Assembly: GCA_963677165.2 (NCBI GenBank)
Contig: CAXXSX010000002.1
Coordinates: 1,550,001-1,614,000, forward strand
Direction: 5' to 3'
DNA length: 64,000 nucleotides
Source of the DNA: JAFGXT01 sp963677165
Lineage (GTDB): Bacteria > Verrucomicrobiota > Lentisphaeria > Victivallales > SZUA-371
Position 1 is the stretch's first letter. Each line of letters starts with the position of its first letter. A model generated the notes under the pieces. That model searched no databases. It saw only the letters and a program-made list of their open reading frames with translations, and was not told where the DNA came from. The translations under genes were made by a program, and so were the position numbers. This document shows, piece by piece, positions 8,587-16,146 of this stretch.

Positions 8587-8607
8587 CAGGTTTCAACCTG
8601 GTTTTTT
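8587..8607 (+). terminator. Intrinsic terminator after the DUF4838 gene
   Basis: CAGGTT-TC-AACCTG (8587-8600) forms a tight hairpin followed by GTTTTTTC, about 35 bases after the stop codon at 8552. Confidence 0.65.
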
Positions 8608-8747
8608 CAACCTGGGGGCGGATCTGTATAATTTAAAACATCATGCTCAAAAATATAACTTTTTCAACATGTTTTGCGAATTAAAGCTATTTTTTAATGG
8701 GAAAAATAGATTTAATGAATTCGGAAAATTATTTACCACAGAGGGCA

Positions 8748-8929
8748 CAGCGCGGCAAAGCCACAACCAAAGCAATTAAGAATTAAAAAAATGCGGGAGC
8801 AAAGTAGTGCCTGTTTTGATAAAACGGCACACCGTGCATCAGCACGGCAGTTTATCCATGAAAATTTAAAACGATCATACTGTCGCTGGTGCGACGGGCG
8901 TTTTCATCGAAAATCGCCCCTACCAGGAA
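8748..8929 (+). repeat. Dispersed ~185-bp hairpin-rich repeat, family B (copy 1)
   Basis: The sequence recurs on the same strand at 43691-43880 with about 90% identity by eye. It contains CCGTGC-ATCA-GCACGG, GTCGC-TGGT-GCGAC (8882-8895) and GGGCG...CGCCC. In the second copy the middle stem reads GCCGC/GCGGC, so a T:A pair has become C:G, a compensatory change that supports selection on the fold. Each copy lies just beyond the last gene of a DUF4838 operon, with opposite orientation relative to that operon. No coding capacity is seen. The surrounding gap 8553-9378 holds this repeat, the terminator at 8587 and repeat A at 9202. Confidence 0.8.
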
Positions 8930-9201
8930 GTACTTTGCGCTGATTAAAATTGAAGCCGTTAGATTAACATCTTACTGAATTAATAGTTAAGCGTTTATAA
9001 ATGTTGCATTGTGAAAATCTTTCTAAAAAAACAAGAAGTTTATAGATAGTAGCACGGAGGAAATTACGAATGCGGATTTCTAGAGTAGTTGCGTTGTCCT
9101 CAACGCAAAAAGCGCATCTACCACAAACGATCAGACACGTCTTTTCATGCTTTCAGGTGATTAGATGTGATTTTTTATACTCCGTACCTACGCTTCAATC
9201 G

Positions 9202-9258
9202 GCTGAAATTGCTATATGCGCTGGGGACAGCGCATGCTGCTACGCTCCGCGAAAGCGT
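9202..9258 (+). repeat. Dispersed repeat, family A (copy 2)
   Basis: The segment AATTGCTATATGCGCTGGGG... with the perfect stem ATGCGCT/AGCGCAT and the tail CGCTCCGCGAAAGCG is matched in reverse complement at 15977-16033 and, weakly, at 3361-3408. It lies upstream of proS. A small perfect hairpin TTGCGTT/AACGCAA (9089-9108) lies 100 bp before it. Short open frames overlapping this stretch are not considered genes. Confidence 0.65.
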
Positions 9259-9378
9259 TGAGCGGTACTAACCGTCGTCCGTTGGACGGACAAATTCTAT
9301 TTTTCAGGTTGAATTATATGCAAATACTTGTACTTTATCCGTTTGAACAAAATTTTATGAATACAGGAGTTTTTGCAT

Positions 9379-11103
9379 ATGAGAATGTCACAACTAGTTG
9401 GCAGAAGGGTAAAGGAAGACCCCAAAGACGCGGTCATACCCAGTCATAAGTTTCTGATACGAGGCGGTTATGTGCGTCAGGTTTCAGCCGGGATTTTCTC
9501 CCTGCTCCCCATTGGTAAACGCATTATCGCCAAGATTGAAGCAATTATTCGTGACGAAATGAACAAGATCGACGGACAGGAAATTATGATGCCGGTCGTA
9601 CTTCCCGCCGAACTCTGGGAAGAATCCGGTCGTTATGAGTCGGTCGGCCCCGAGCTGCTCCGTTTCAAAGATCGTAACGGCAAGCGCATGATTCTGGCAA
9701 TGACCCATGAAGAAGCGGTTGTACATTTGATTCGTACCGAAGTCACCAGTTACAAACAGCTGCCGGTGATGGTTTATCAGATTCAGACCAAATATCGTGA
9801 CGAAGCACGTGCCCGCGGCGGACTGATCCGTGTTCGCGAATTTACTATGAAGGACGCTTATTCCTTCCATACTTCACAGGAATGTCTTGAAGAATACTAC
9901 AAGGAAGCCCATGAGGCATATGTTAATGTCTTCCGTCGCATCGGGATGAAGAATGTGTTGTCTATTGAATCCAATTCCGGCATGATGGGCGGTAAGGTTT
10001 CTCACGAATTCATGGCGGTTTCCGAATTCGGAGAAGACACCATTTTTGTTTCTCCCGACTATACTTATCGCGCCAATCGTGAAGTGGCCCATGCCGACTG
10101 GAAATTTGAAAAGGAAGAGCCGCAGGAACTTGAGAAAGTCCACACGCCCGGTAAGGAATCCATTGAAGAAGTTTCTTCTTTCCTGGGACTGAAACCGGAA
10201 AACACCGGTAAGGCGGTATTTTACAAGGATCATGAAGGCAAGTTGGTCTTCGCGATGATCCGCGGCGACTTTGAAGTAAATGAAAGCAAACTGTCGAATT
10301 TCGTACAGTCTGCTGAGCTGGAATTTGCCGACGACGAGTTGATTCGCAGTGTCGGTGCTGTTCCCGGGTTTGCTTCTCCTATGTCGATTGACCGTGACAA
10401 GGTCAGGATTGTGATCGACCGTTCGATTGCCGAATCGTCAAACCTGGTGGTCGGCGCGAACGAAAAGGATTATCACTATAAAAACTTTAATTACGGCCGT
10501 GATCTGCAGGATGTTGAAATCACTGATATCGCTACCGTTCGCGAAGGCGACACCTGCCCGGTAACCGGACAGCCGCTGAAACTCGAACGCGGTATTGAGG
10601 TTGGTAACATCTTCCAGCTCGGAACGAAATATACTGAGACGATGAATTGCCATTATCTGGATGAAAACGGCAAGTCTCAGGTTCCGATTATGGGTTGTTA
10701 CGGCATTGGGGTCGGACGTTCCATGGCGTCGGTTATCGAACAGTCGCATGACGATTACGGTCCGATCTGGCCGATCACAATCGCGCCGTATGAAGTACAG
10801 CTTTGCGCGTTGAATCCGAAAAAAGATGAGATTCGCGAGCTGTCAGAAAAACTTTATAAAGAAATGAAGAGTGCAGGAATTGATGTCCTGTACGATGATC
10901 GCGGTGAAAAAGCCGGATTCATGTTCAGTGATGCCGATTTGATCGGTATTCCGCTGCGTCTGGTGGTATCGCCGAAAATGCTCGCTGACGGCAAGGTTGA
11001 GTTCAAACGTCGTGGTTCACGTGACGGAGAAACATGGCCTGTCGAAGAGGTAATGGATAAGATTAAGGCCGAAATCGCGGCCGAATATGAAAAATTTGCT
11101 TAA
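9379..11103 (+). CDS. proS: Prolyl-tRNA synthetase (bacterial type with editing insertion)
   Basis: This enzyme charges tRNA-Pro with proline in the cytoplasm. The 574 residues match the usual length of bacterial-type ProRS. Class II motifs are visible: motif 1 region GKRIIAKIEAIIRDEM, motif 2 TKYRDEARARGGLIRVREF, and motif 3 MGCYGIGVGRSMASVIEQ. The insertion (editing) domain lies between them, about residues 225-385, followed by the anticodon-binding domain (PYEVQLCALNPKKDE to the end). I chose the ATG at 9379, nine bases after AGGAG at 9365-9369; an in-frame TTG two codons upstream is less likely. It stands alone, 105 bp before nifU. Confidence 0.97.
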   Translation: MRMSQLVGRRVKEDPKDAVIPSHKFLIRGGYVRQVSAGIFSLLPIGKRIIAKIEAIIRDEMNKIDGQEIMMPVVLPAELWEESGRYESVGPELLRFKDRNGKRMILAMTHEEAVVHLIRTEVTSYKQLPVMVYQIQTKYRDEARARGGLIRVREFTMKDAYSFHTSQECLEEYYKEAHEAYVNVFRRIGMKNVLSIESNSGMMGGKVSHEFMAVSEFGEDTIFVSPDYTYRANREVAHADWKFEKEEPQELEKVHTPGKESIEEVSSFLGLKPENTGKAVFYKDHEGKLVFAMIRGDFEVNESKLSNFVQSAELEFADDELIRSVGAVPGFASPMSIDRDKVRIVIDRSIAESSNLVVGANEKDYHYKNFNYGRDLQDVEITDIATVREGDTCPVTGQPLKLERGIEVGNIFQLGTKYTETMNCHYLDENGKSQVPIMGCYGIGVGRSMASVIEQSHDDYGPIWPITIAPYEVQLCALNPKKDEIRELSEKLYKEMKSAGIDVLYDDRGEKAGFMFSDADLIGIPLRLVVSPKMLADGKVEFKRRGSRDGETWPVEEVMDKIKAEIAAEYEKFA

Positions 11104-11208
11104 ACAGGACTTTATTATTCAGGTTTTATCATGTATTGTTTACTAAAGTAATAAGCTTTATATAGGGCTTTACATAGAACTGAATAAGATAAAATCCGGA
11201 GATGTAAC

Positions 11209-12066
11209 ATGTGGGATTATACCGATAAAGTAATGGACCATTTCAGGAATCCGCGCAATGTAGGCGTGGTGGAAAATCCTGACGGGACCGGGGAAGTAGG
11301 GAACATCAGTTGCGGAGACGCACTGAAGTTGACCTTCAAGCTTGATGCCGGCGGACGGATCGAGGATGTCAAATTTCAGACATTCGGCTGTACCTCGGCA
11401 ATCGCGTCATCATCAGTGTTAACCGAAATGATCAAGGGAATGACACTTGATGAAGCGCTGAAAGTAACCAATCAGGATATTGCCGACGCCCTCGGCGGGC
11501 TGCCTGAGGAAAAGATGCACTGTTCTGTGATGGGAATGGAGGCGCTTCAAACTGCTATCGCCAATTACAAAGGCGAAGCTGTTGAAGAAGAAGACGAAGA
11601 TGATCATGAAGGACGTATCATCTGCCACTGTTTCGGCGTGACCGACACCAAGATCAGAAAGCTGGCGCTGGAAAACAACCTGAAAAAAGCCGAAGACATC
11701 AGAAATTACAGTAAAGCCGGTGGCGGCTGTGGATGCTGTCTGGAAGATATCCAGGAAATACTTGATGGTGTATGGCGTGACAAAACCGAAGACGTGAAAG
11801 AAGAAGAAGCCGACAGTTTCTTTTCTTTGCCGATTGTTCGGAAAGTCGTTAAAATCCAGGAAGTCATCGACAGCGAAATCAAACCGATGCTCGAGCAGGA
11901 TGGCGGCAGTGTTGAATTTCTTGACCTGAACGATAAAGTTGTGAAAGTTAAGCTGAGAGGACGATGTGCGACCTGTCCGTCGGCTTCCGTGACTTTACGT
12001 CATACGGTCGAGGGAAAACTCCGCGAGTTAATCTCTCCCGAGCTCTCCGTTGAAAGCGTTAACTGA
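11209..12066 (+). CDS. nifU: NifU-type iron-sulfur cluster scaffold, three-domain
   Basis: The protein assembles Fe-S clusters with sulfur from the cysteine desulfurase encoded next to it. The 285 residues contain three domains in order. First is an IscU-like scaffold (1-125) with its three cysteines in NISCGDAL, TFGCTSAIASSS and MHCSVMGM. Next is a BFD-like [2Fe-2S] domain (about 138-185) with ICHCFG and GGCGCC. Last is a C-terminal NifU domain with the CATCPSAS motif (CxxC). This full-length arrangement is typical of NifU in bacteria that use it as a general scaffold. A GGAG ribosome-binding site precedes the ATG. nifS follows after 20 bp, clearly one operon. Confidence 0.96.
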   Translation: MWDYTDKVMDHFRNPRNVGVVENPDGTGEVGNISCGDALKLTFKLDAGGRIEDVKFQTFGCTSAIASSSVLTEMIKGMTLDEALKVTNQDIADALGGLPEEKMHCSVMGMEALQTAIANYKGEAVEEEDEDDHEGRIICHCFGVTDTKIRKLALENNLKKAEDIRNYSKAGGGCGCCLEDIQEILDGVWRDKTEDVKEEEADSFFSLPIVRKVVKIQEVIDSEIKPMLEQDGGSVEFLDLNDKVVKVKLRGRCATCPSASVTLRHTVEGKLRELISPELSVESVN

Positions 12067-12086
12067 TTTTTGAACGGAGAAGATTA

Positions 12087-13286
12087 ATGAACAAGGCTGA
12101 TAAAATTATATATTTCGATAATAACGCCACAACCGCGGTTGCTCCCGAAGTGTTCGAGGCGATGAAACCATATCTGACAGAGTTCTACGGTAATCCGTCG
12201 TCGATGTATTATTTCGGCGGCAGGGTTGGCCTGGCGGTAGACAAGGCACGTGAACAAGTTGCTGAACTGCTGGGTTCGACCTTCCGTGACCGCAAAGGTA
12301 AATTTTCTGAAATCCTGTTTACCAGTTGCGGGACTGAAAGCGATAATACCGCGATTATGAGCGCCATCCAGACCTGCCCGAAAAAGAGTAAAGTCGTAGT
12401 TTCCAAGGTGGAACATCCGGCAATTCTTAATGTGGTCAAGGAACTCGAACGCCGCAATATCAAGGTCAGCTATGTACCGGTCGACTCAAAGGGTCGGATC
12501 GACATGCAACGCCTTGAGGAAATGGTCGACAAAGATACCGCACTGGTGTCGATCATGTGGGCCAACAATGAGATCGGAAACATTTATCCGGTTCAGCAGA
12601 TTGCTGAAATCGCTCATAAATACGGCGCGCTGTTCCATACCGACGCAGTTCAAGCAGTCGGCAAGGTGCCGTTCAATCTTGACGAGATGGACATTGATAT
12701 GCTTAGTTTGTCGGGACACAAACTCCACTCTCCGAAGGGAGTGGGTGTTCTGTATGTAAAACGCGGTATCCGATTCCGTCCGTTCCAGCTTGGCGGACAT
12801 CAGGAAAAGAGCCGTCGCGGCGGTACCGAAAACGTGGCAAGTATTATTGCACTCGGCAAAGCCTGCGAGTTGGCGAAAGCCAATATGGATGTTGAAAACA
12901 CCGAGGTAAAAGCTCTGCGTGACCGCCTTGAACAGGGAATTACCGCAGCGGTACCGTGCAGCCGGGTAAACGGCGACATGGAACACCGTCTGCCGAATAC
13001 GGCTTCGATCAGTTTCGATTATATCGAAGGTGAAGCGATCCTGATGAAGCTGGATGAATTCGGAATCTGCGCTTCCAGCGGCAGTGCGTGTACTACCGGA
13101 AGCCTTGAGCCGTCGCATGTTCTGCGCTCAATGGGCGTACCGTATACTTCGGCTCACGGAACAGTTCGGTTCAGTCTTTCGCGTTACAACACGGTTGAAG
13201 AAGTCGATTATGTAATCGAAAAGGTTCCGCCGATTATTGAAACCTTGCGTAAGATGTCTCCCTACTGGGATCCGTCAAAGGCATAA
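12087..13286 (+). CDS. nifS: Cysteine desulfurase, NifS/IscS type
   Basis: A pyridoxal-phosphate enzyme that takes sulfur from cysteine and hands it to NifU as a persulfide. Of its 399 residues, the N-terminus YFDNNATTAVAPEVFEAM, the PLP lysine motif SLSGHKLHSPKGVGVLYV and the catalytic cysteine loop SSGSACTTGSLEPSHVLRSM are intact. Conserved HTDAVQAVGK precedes the lysine motif. Length fits NifS. A GGAGA ribosome-binding site precedes the ATG, 20 bp after nifU. With nifU it forms a compact Fe-S assembly operon, and no other isc or suf genes are present here. Confidence 0.97.
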   Translation: MNKADKIIYFDNNATTAVAPEVFEAMKPYLTEFYGNPSSMYYFGGRVGLAVDKAREQVAELLGSTFRDRKGKFSEILFTSCGTESDNTAIMSAIQTCPKKSKVVVSKVEHPAILNVVKELERRNIKVSYVPVDSKGRIDMQRLEEMVDKDTALVSIMWANNEIGNIYPVQQIAEIAHKYGALFHTDAVQAVGKVPFNLDEMDIDMLSLSGHKLHSPKGVGVLYVKRGIRFRPFQLGGHQEKSRRGGTENVASIIALGKACELAKANMDVENTEVKALRDRLEQGITAAVPCSRVNGDMEHRLPNTASISFDYIEGEAILMKLDEFGICASSGSACTTGSLEPSHVLRSMGVPYTSAHGTVRFSLSRYNTVEEVDYVIEKVPPIIETLRKMSPYWDPSKA

Positions 13287-13298
13287 TATTTTTATTTA

Positions 13299-13318
13299 CC
13301 TGCCGCATATGCGGCAGG
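13299..13318. terminator. Bidirectional terminator between nifS and a convergent gene
   Basis: A perfect palindrome, CCTGCCGCAT followed by its exact complement, sits 12 bp after the nifS stop and 5 bp before the stop of the convergent membrane-protein gene. AT-rich flanks are present on both sides, so it can serve both strands. Confidence 0.65.
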
Positions 13319-13323
13319 CAAAT

Positions 13324-13662
13324 TTATTCGCTCATGTATTTCCGGTATAAGCAGACCATCCCGATCACGGAGATAATAAAACCTGCGATTGCACCGATAA
13401 CAAACCGGAGTCCGAAAGAGTGGTCATTTATTGCTAGTTTGCCGAAAAAATCACAGATGGGATTACGACCGCGACCAAAAAATCCGCCGATAAGCATTGG
13501 CACCCATACATAGTATGTAGCTGCCAGAAATCCTACGATTCCACCTCCAATTGCGGATAGGAAAATTGATGCAAAAATTGTCCCGACCATACTTTTGTCA
13601 TATTCATCCCGTTTAAATACCTGAAAGTTCTTAAAGTCGGTCTTTGTTTTCTTTTCTACCAT
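13324..13662 (-). CDS. Small two-helix membrane protein (tandem paralogue 1)
   Basis: The 112-residue protein has a charged N-terminus with KNFQVFKRDEYDKS and two hydrophobic stretches (about 28-60 and 84-106), each able to cross the membrane. It is clearly homologous to the neighbouring protein at 13721-14035 in the N-terminal motif, the FLAATYYVW segment and NDHSFGLRFV. AAAGGCACA lies just before the ATG, as in the paralogue. I recognise no family. The pair probably arose by tandem duplication. Function unknown. Confidence 0.7.
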   Translation of the reverse strand: MVEKKTKTDFKNFQVFKRDEYDKSMVGTIFASIFLSAIGGGIVGFLAATYYVWVPMLIGGFFGRGRNPICDFFGKLAINDHSFGLRFVIGAIAGFIISVIGMVCLYRKYMSE

Positions 13663-13720
13663 TGTGCCTTTTCCGAAAGTAACCTGTCTCTATGCTTTAT
13701 CCCGTAGTGGCAAGATTTTT

Positions 13721-14035
13721 TTATTTTCTCATATATTTACAGTATAAGTAGATGACTCCGCCCATGGTCGCAACAAAGCCCGCTATCCCGCCGACTACAA
13801 ACCGAAGACCGAAAGAATGGTCATTCATTGCAATTTGGGAAAAATAACTGCTATTGTTTCTTATAAGTATTGGAATCCATACATAATATGTCGCAGCCAG
13901 GAATCCTACAATTACTCCGCCAATTGCTGACATGAATAAGCCGCCCAAAATCGTTCCTGACAGACTTTTGTCATATTCGTCCCGCTTAAATACCTGAAAA
14001 TTTTTAAACCCGGTCTTTTTTTTCGTTTCCTCCAT
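13721..14035 (-). CDS. Small two-helix membrane protein (tandem paralogue 2)
   Basis: A 104-residue paralogue of the protein at 13324-13662, sharing FKNFQVFKRDEYDKS, IVGFLAATYYVW and MNDHSFGLRFV, with two predicted membrane helices. I place the start at the ATG at 14035, which has AGGAG seven bases upstream; an upstream start adding 13 residues has no such site. The two genes lie 58 bp apart in the same direction. They differ mostly in the loop between the helices. Function unknown. Confidence 0.7.
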   Translation of the reverse strand: MEETKKKTGFKNFQVFKRDEYDKSLSGTILGGLFMSAIGGVIVGFLAATYYVWIPILIRNNSSYFSQIAMNDHSFGLRFVVGGIAGFVATMGGVIYLYCKYMRK

Positions 14036-14292
14036 CGTGCCTCTCCTGAAAATATTGGATTCCCTTGCATACAAGTTACTATCATCGGATCAAATAGTCA
14101 AAGTGTAAGGCGTTTGATAGATTACACAATTGTCGTACAGAGTAAAATTAATTAAAATTATTTTCTTATACGATATATTTTCTGGTAAAATATTTTTCTC
14201 AAGAAATTGCCAAAAGTATTGGAATTTAACGCTTTGAAGGGTTAAAATATTAACTGTGTATAACTGACAGACAACAAATTCGGTAACGAAAA

Positions 14293-14952
14293 ATGATTTT
14301 ATTTGTAGCTGATGATCATTTTAATACCTCTCCGGGTAAAATGATCTATGGAGAAATAAAGGATAACTATGACGATATCCGTTTTTATGAAAACGACTGG
14401 TCGGGGTTTGTAGAAAACGATCTGGCCGGGGATTGCGACTTGCTGATCCTGAATATGATCGCGGATACCTGCGGCAATCCACTGCCGGGACCGGAAGCGG
14501 AAGAGCAGATCAAAAAATATTGTAAAAAAGGCGGAAGTATGTTGTTTCTGCACGGTTCCAGCGCAGCATTCTGGCATTGGGACTGGTGGCGCAAAATAGT
14601 CGGTTTTCGTTGGGTAAGACCCAATGACCCTGATGGCGTAGACCCGTCTACGCATCCGAAAAAGCCTTTCAAAGTCACTGTTTCGAAAAGCTCCCATCCG
14701 TTATGCGCAAAACTGCGTGATCTTGACTTACCGGAAGATGAAATTTACATCAATCAGCAGCAGACGTGCCCGGCTTCTATTCTGATGGAAACTCATATTG
14801 AAGAGGGAACCTTCCCGCAGTGTTACGAATGCGCGACTCCATGGGGAGGAAAGATCATTGCTTTCATTCCTGGACACAAACCGGAAGTTACCACCAATCC
14901 GGATCTAATTTATGACGTGAAAGTATTGATTGATTATTTGCTTGAAAAATAA
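14293..14952 (+). CDS. ThuA-like domain protein
   Basis: The 219-residue protein resembles ThuA-type proteins, a glutamine-amidotransferase-like fold often found near sugar-use genes. Typical parts are CDLLILNMI, EEQIKKYCKKGGSMLFLHG (the usual 'yv..GGg.lf.Hg' turn), WRKIVGFRW, HPLCAKLRDLDLPEDEIY and ATPWGGKIIAFIPGH near the end. There is no signal peptide. It lies 15 bp before a 2-hydroxyacid dehydrogenase gene, so the two probably act on the same sugar-derived compound. No ribosome-binding site is visible before the ATG. ThuA family biochemistry is poorly defined. Confidence 0.78.
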   Translation: MILFVADDHFNTSPGKMIYGEIKDNYDDIRFYENDWSGFVENDLAGDCDLLILNMIADTCGNPLPGPEAEEQIKKYCKKGGSMLFLHGSSAAFWHWDWWRKIVGFRWVRPNDPDGVDPSTHPKKPFKVTVSKSSHPLCAKLRDLDLPEDEIYINQQQTCPASILMETHIEEGTFPQCYECATPWGGKIIAFIPGHKPEVTTNPDLIYDVKVLIDYLLEK

Positions 14953-14967
14953 CCTTGGAGAATCTAA

Positions 14968-15927
14968 ATGAAAGCCGCTTTTTTTGGTGTAGATGCACAA
15001 ATTGATTATGTATACGCTTGTGGACGACGCGACAAAGTTGCCGCGCTGACTGATCTTTATCCCGTAGTCATTACAAAAGACAACCTGGATGAACATATTG
15101 ATAAACTGCAGGATCTGGAAGTGATTTTTTCCACTTGGGGAATGTTTGTTCCAACCGCAGAACAGTTTCAACGCATGCCGAAACTGAAAGCTGTATTTTA
15201 TGCGGCCGGAGCCACGGATGGTTTTGCTCTCCCGCTTCTTGAACGCAATATTACGCTGATGAGCTCATGGCAGGCCAACGCGGTTCCGGTAGCGGAATTT
15301 GCGGCGGCCCAGACTGTTCTGGCGCTGAAAGGTTTTTTCCGTAATTCAAGAGAACTCACCAGCAAATCCATGTGGACACGGAGTAACACTGGTCCGGGAA
15401 TTTTCGAAGAAAGCGTCGCTCTGATCGGGGCCGGAGCAATTGCCCAGAAGACCCATGATCTACTGAAAAATTATGATATTAATGTGATCGTCGTTCCTTC
15501 CCGTAAGGAAAAACGTACGGTGTCACTGGAAGAAGCGTTCAGTACTGCATTTGTAGTAAGCAACCATCTTCCGAATCGCGATGACAACAAGGGTGTGATC
15601 AACGGCGAGCATTTCCGCTCCATGCGTGAAGGCGCGGTATTCATCAACACCGGTCGCGGCGCTCAGATTAACGAGCCGGAAATGCTCGAAGTTCTTAAAG
15701 AACGCCCCGACCTGACTGTTCTGCTGGATGTAACTGACCCGGAGCCACCGGAAGAAGGTTCTGAATTCTATACGCTGCCGAACGTTCATCTTTCGGCTCA
15801 CATTGCCGGCTCCAACAACAATGAAGTAATTCGTATGGCTGATTACGCTATTGACGAATTCCTTCGCTGGAAAGCCGGCGAACCCATGCTTTATAAGATC
15901 ACTAAAGACATGCTCATGACCTCCTAG
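14968..15927 (+). CDS. D-isomer-specific 2-hydroxyacid dehydrogenase family protein
   Basis: A cytoplasmic NAD(P)-dependent oxidoreductase of 319 residues. The Rossmann dinucleotide-binding turn is ALIGAGAIAQKTHDLL (about residue 151), followed by catalytic-domain features MREGAVFINTGRGAQINEPE and VLLDVTDPEPP, with HLSAHIAGSNNNE carrying the catalytic histidine. The catalytic arginine is probably in the NTGRG segment. GGAGA lies six bases before the ATG. The gene follows the ThuA-like gene after 15 bp. The substrate is unknown; a keto or hydroxy acid from sugar breakdown is plausible. Confidence 0.85.
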   Translation: MKAAFFGVDAQIDYVYACGRRDKVAALTDLYPVVITKDNLDEHIDKLQDLEVIFSTWGMFVPTAEQFQRMPKLKAVFYAAGATDGFALPLLERNITLMSSWQANAVPVAEFAAAQTVLALKGFFRNSRELTSKSMWTRSNTGPGIFEESVALIGAGAIAQKTHDLLKNYDINVIVVPSRKEKRTVSLEEAFSTAFVVSNHLPNRDDNKGVINGEHFRSMREGAVFINTGRGAQINEPEMLEVLKERPDLTVLLDVTDPEPPEEGSEFYTLPNVHLSAHIAGSNNNEVIRMADYAIDEFLRWKAGEPMLYKITKDMLMTS

Positions 15928-15976
15928 TCCGTACGACGGAGTCAATGCTTCATACTTCAATCTCGCTAATGCTCCT

Positions 15977-16033
15977 GCGTCGTTTTTCGCGGAGCATGGC
16001 AGCATGCGCTGTCTCCAGCGCATACAGCAACTT
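15977..16033 (-). repeat. Dispersed repeat, family A (copy 3)
   Basis: The reverse complement reads TTGCTGTATGCGCTGGAGAC... with the ATGCGCT/AGCGCAT stem and CTCCGCGAAA, matching 9202-9258. It lies between the dehydrogenase and the convergent GH78-like gene. Confidence 0.65.
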
Positions 16034-16146
16034 TTGTCGATTAGAGCATAGACATAGAAGGCATTCTTAATTTTCCTCGTGGCCTTTGTGGTAAAAAATC
16101 CATCGGAAACGAGCAGCAACCTTGAGCTATTATTGCTTTGCTATTT

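Noticed and set aside
9070..9449. Two open frames of 63 and 77 residues upstream of proS
   Set aside because: They run through repeat family A and into the proS start, lack ribosome-binding sites and show no protein-like conservation pattern.
12486..13118. 210-residue frame antisense to nifS
   Set aside because: Shadow of nifS; the sense frame carries all catalytic motifs of a cysteine desulfurase.
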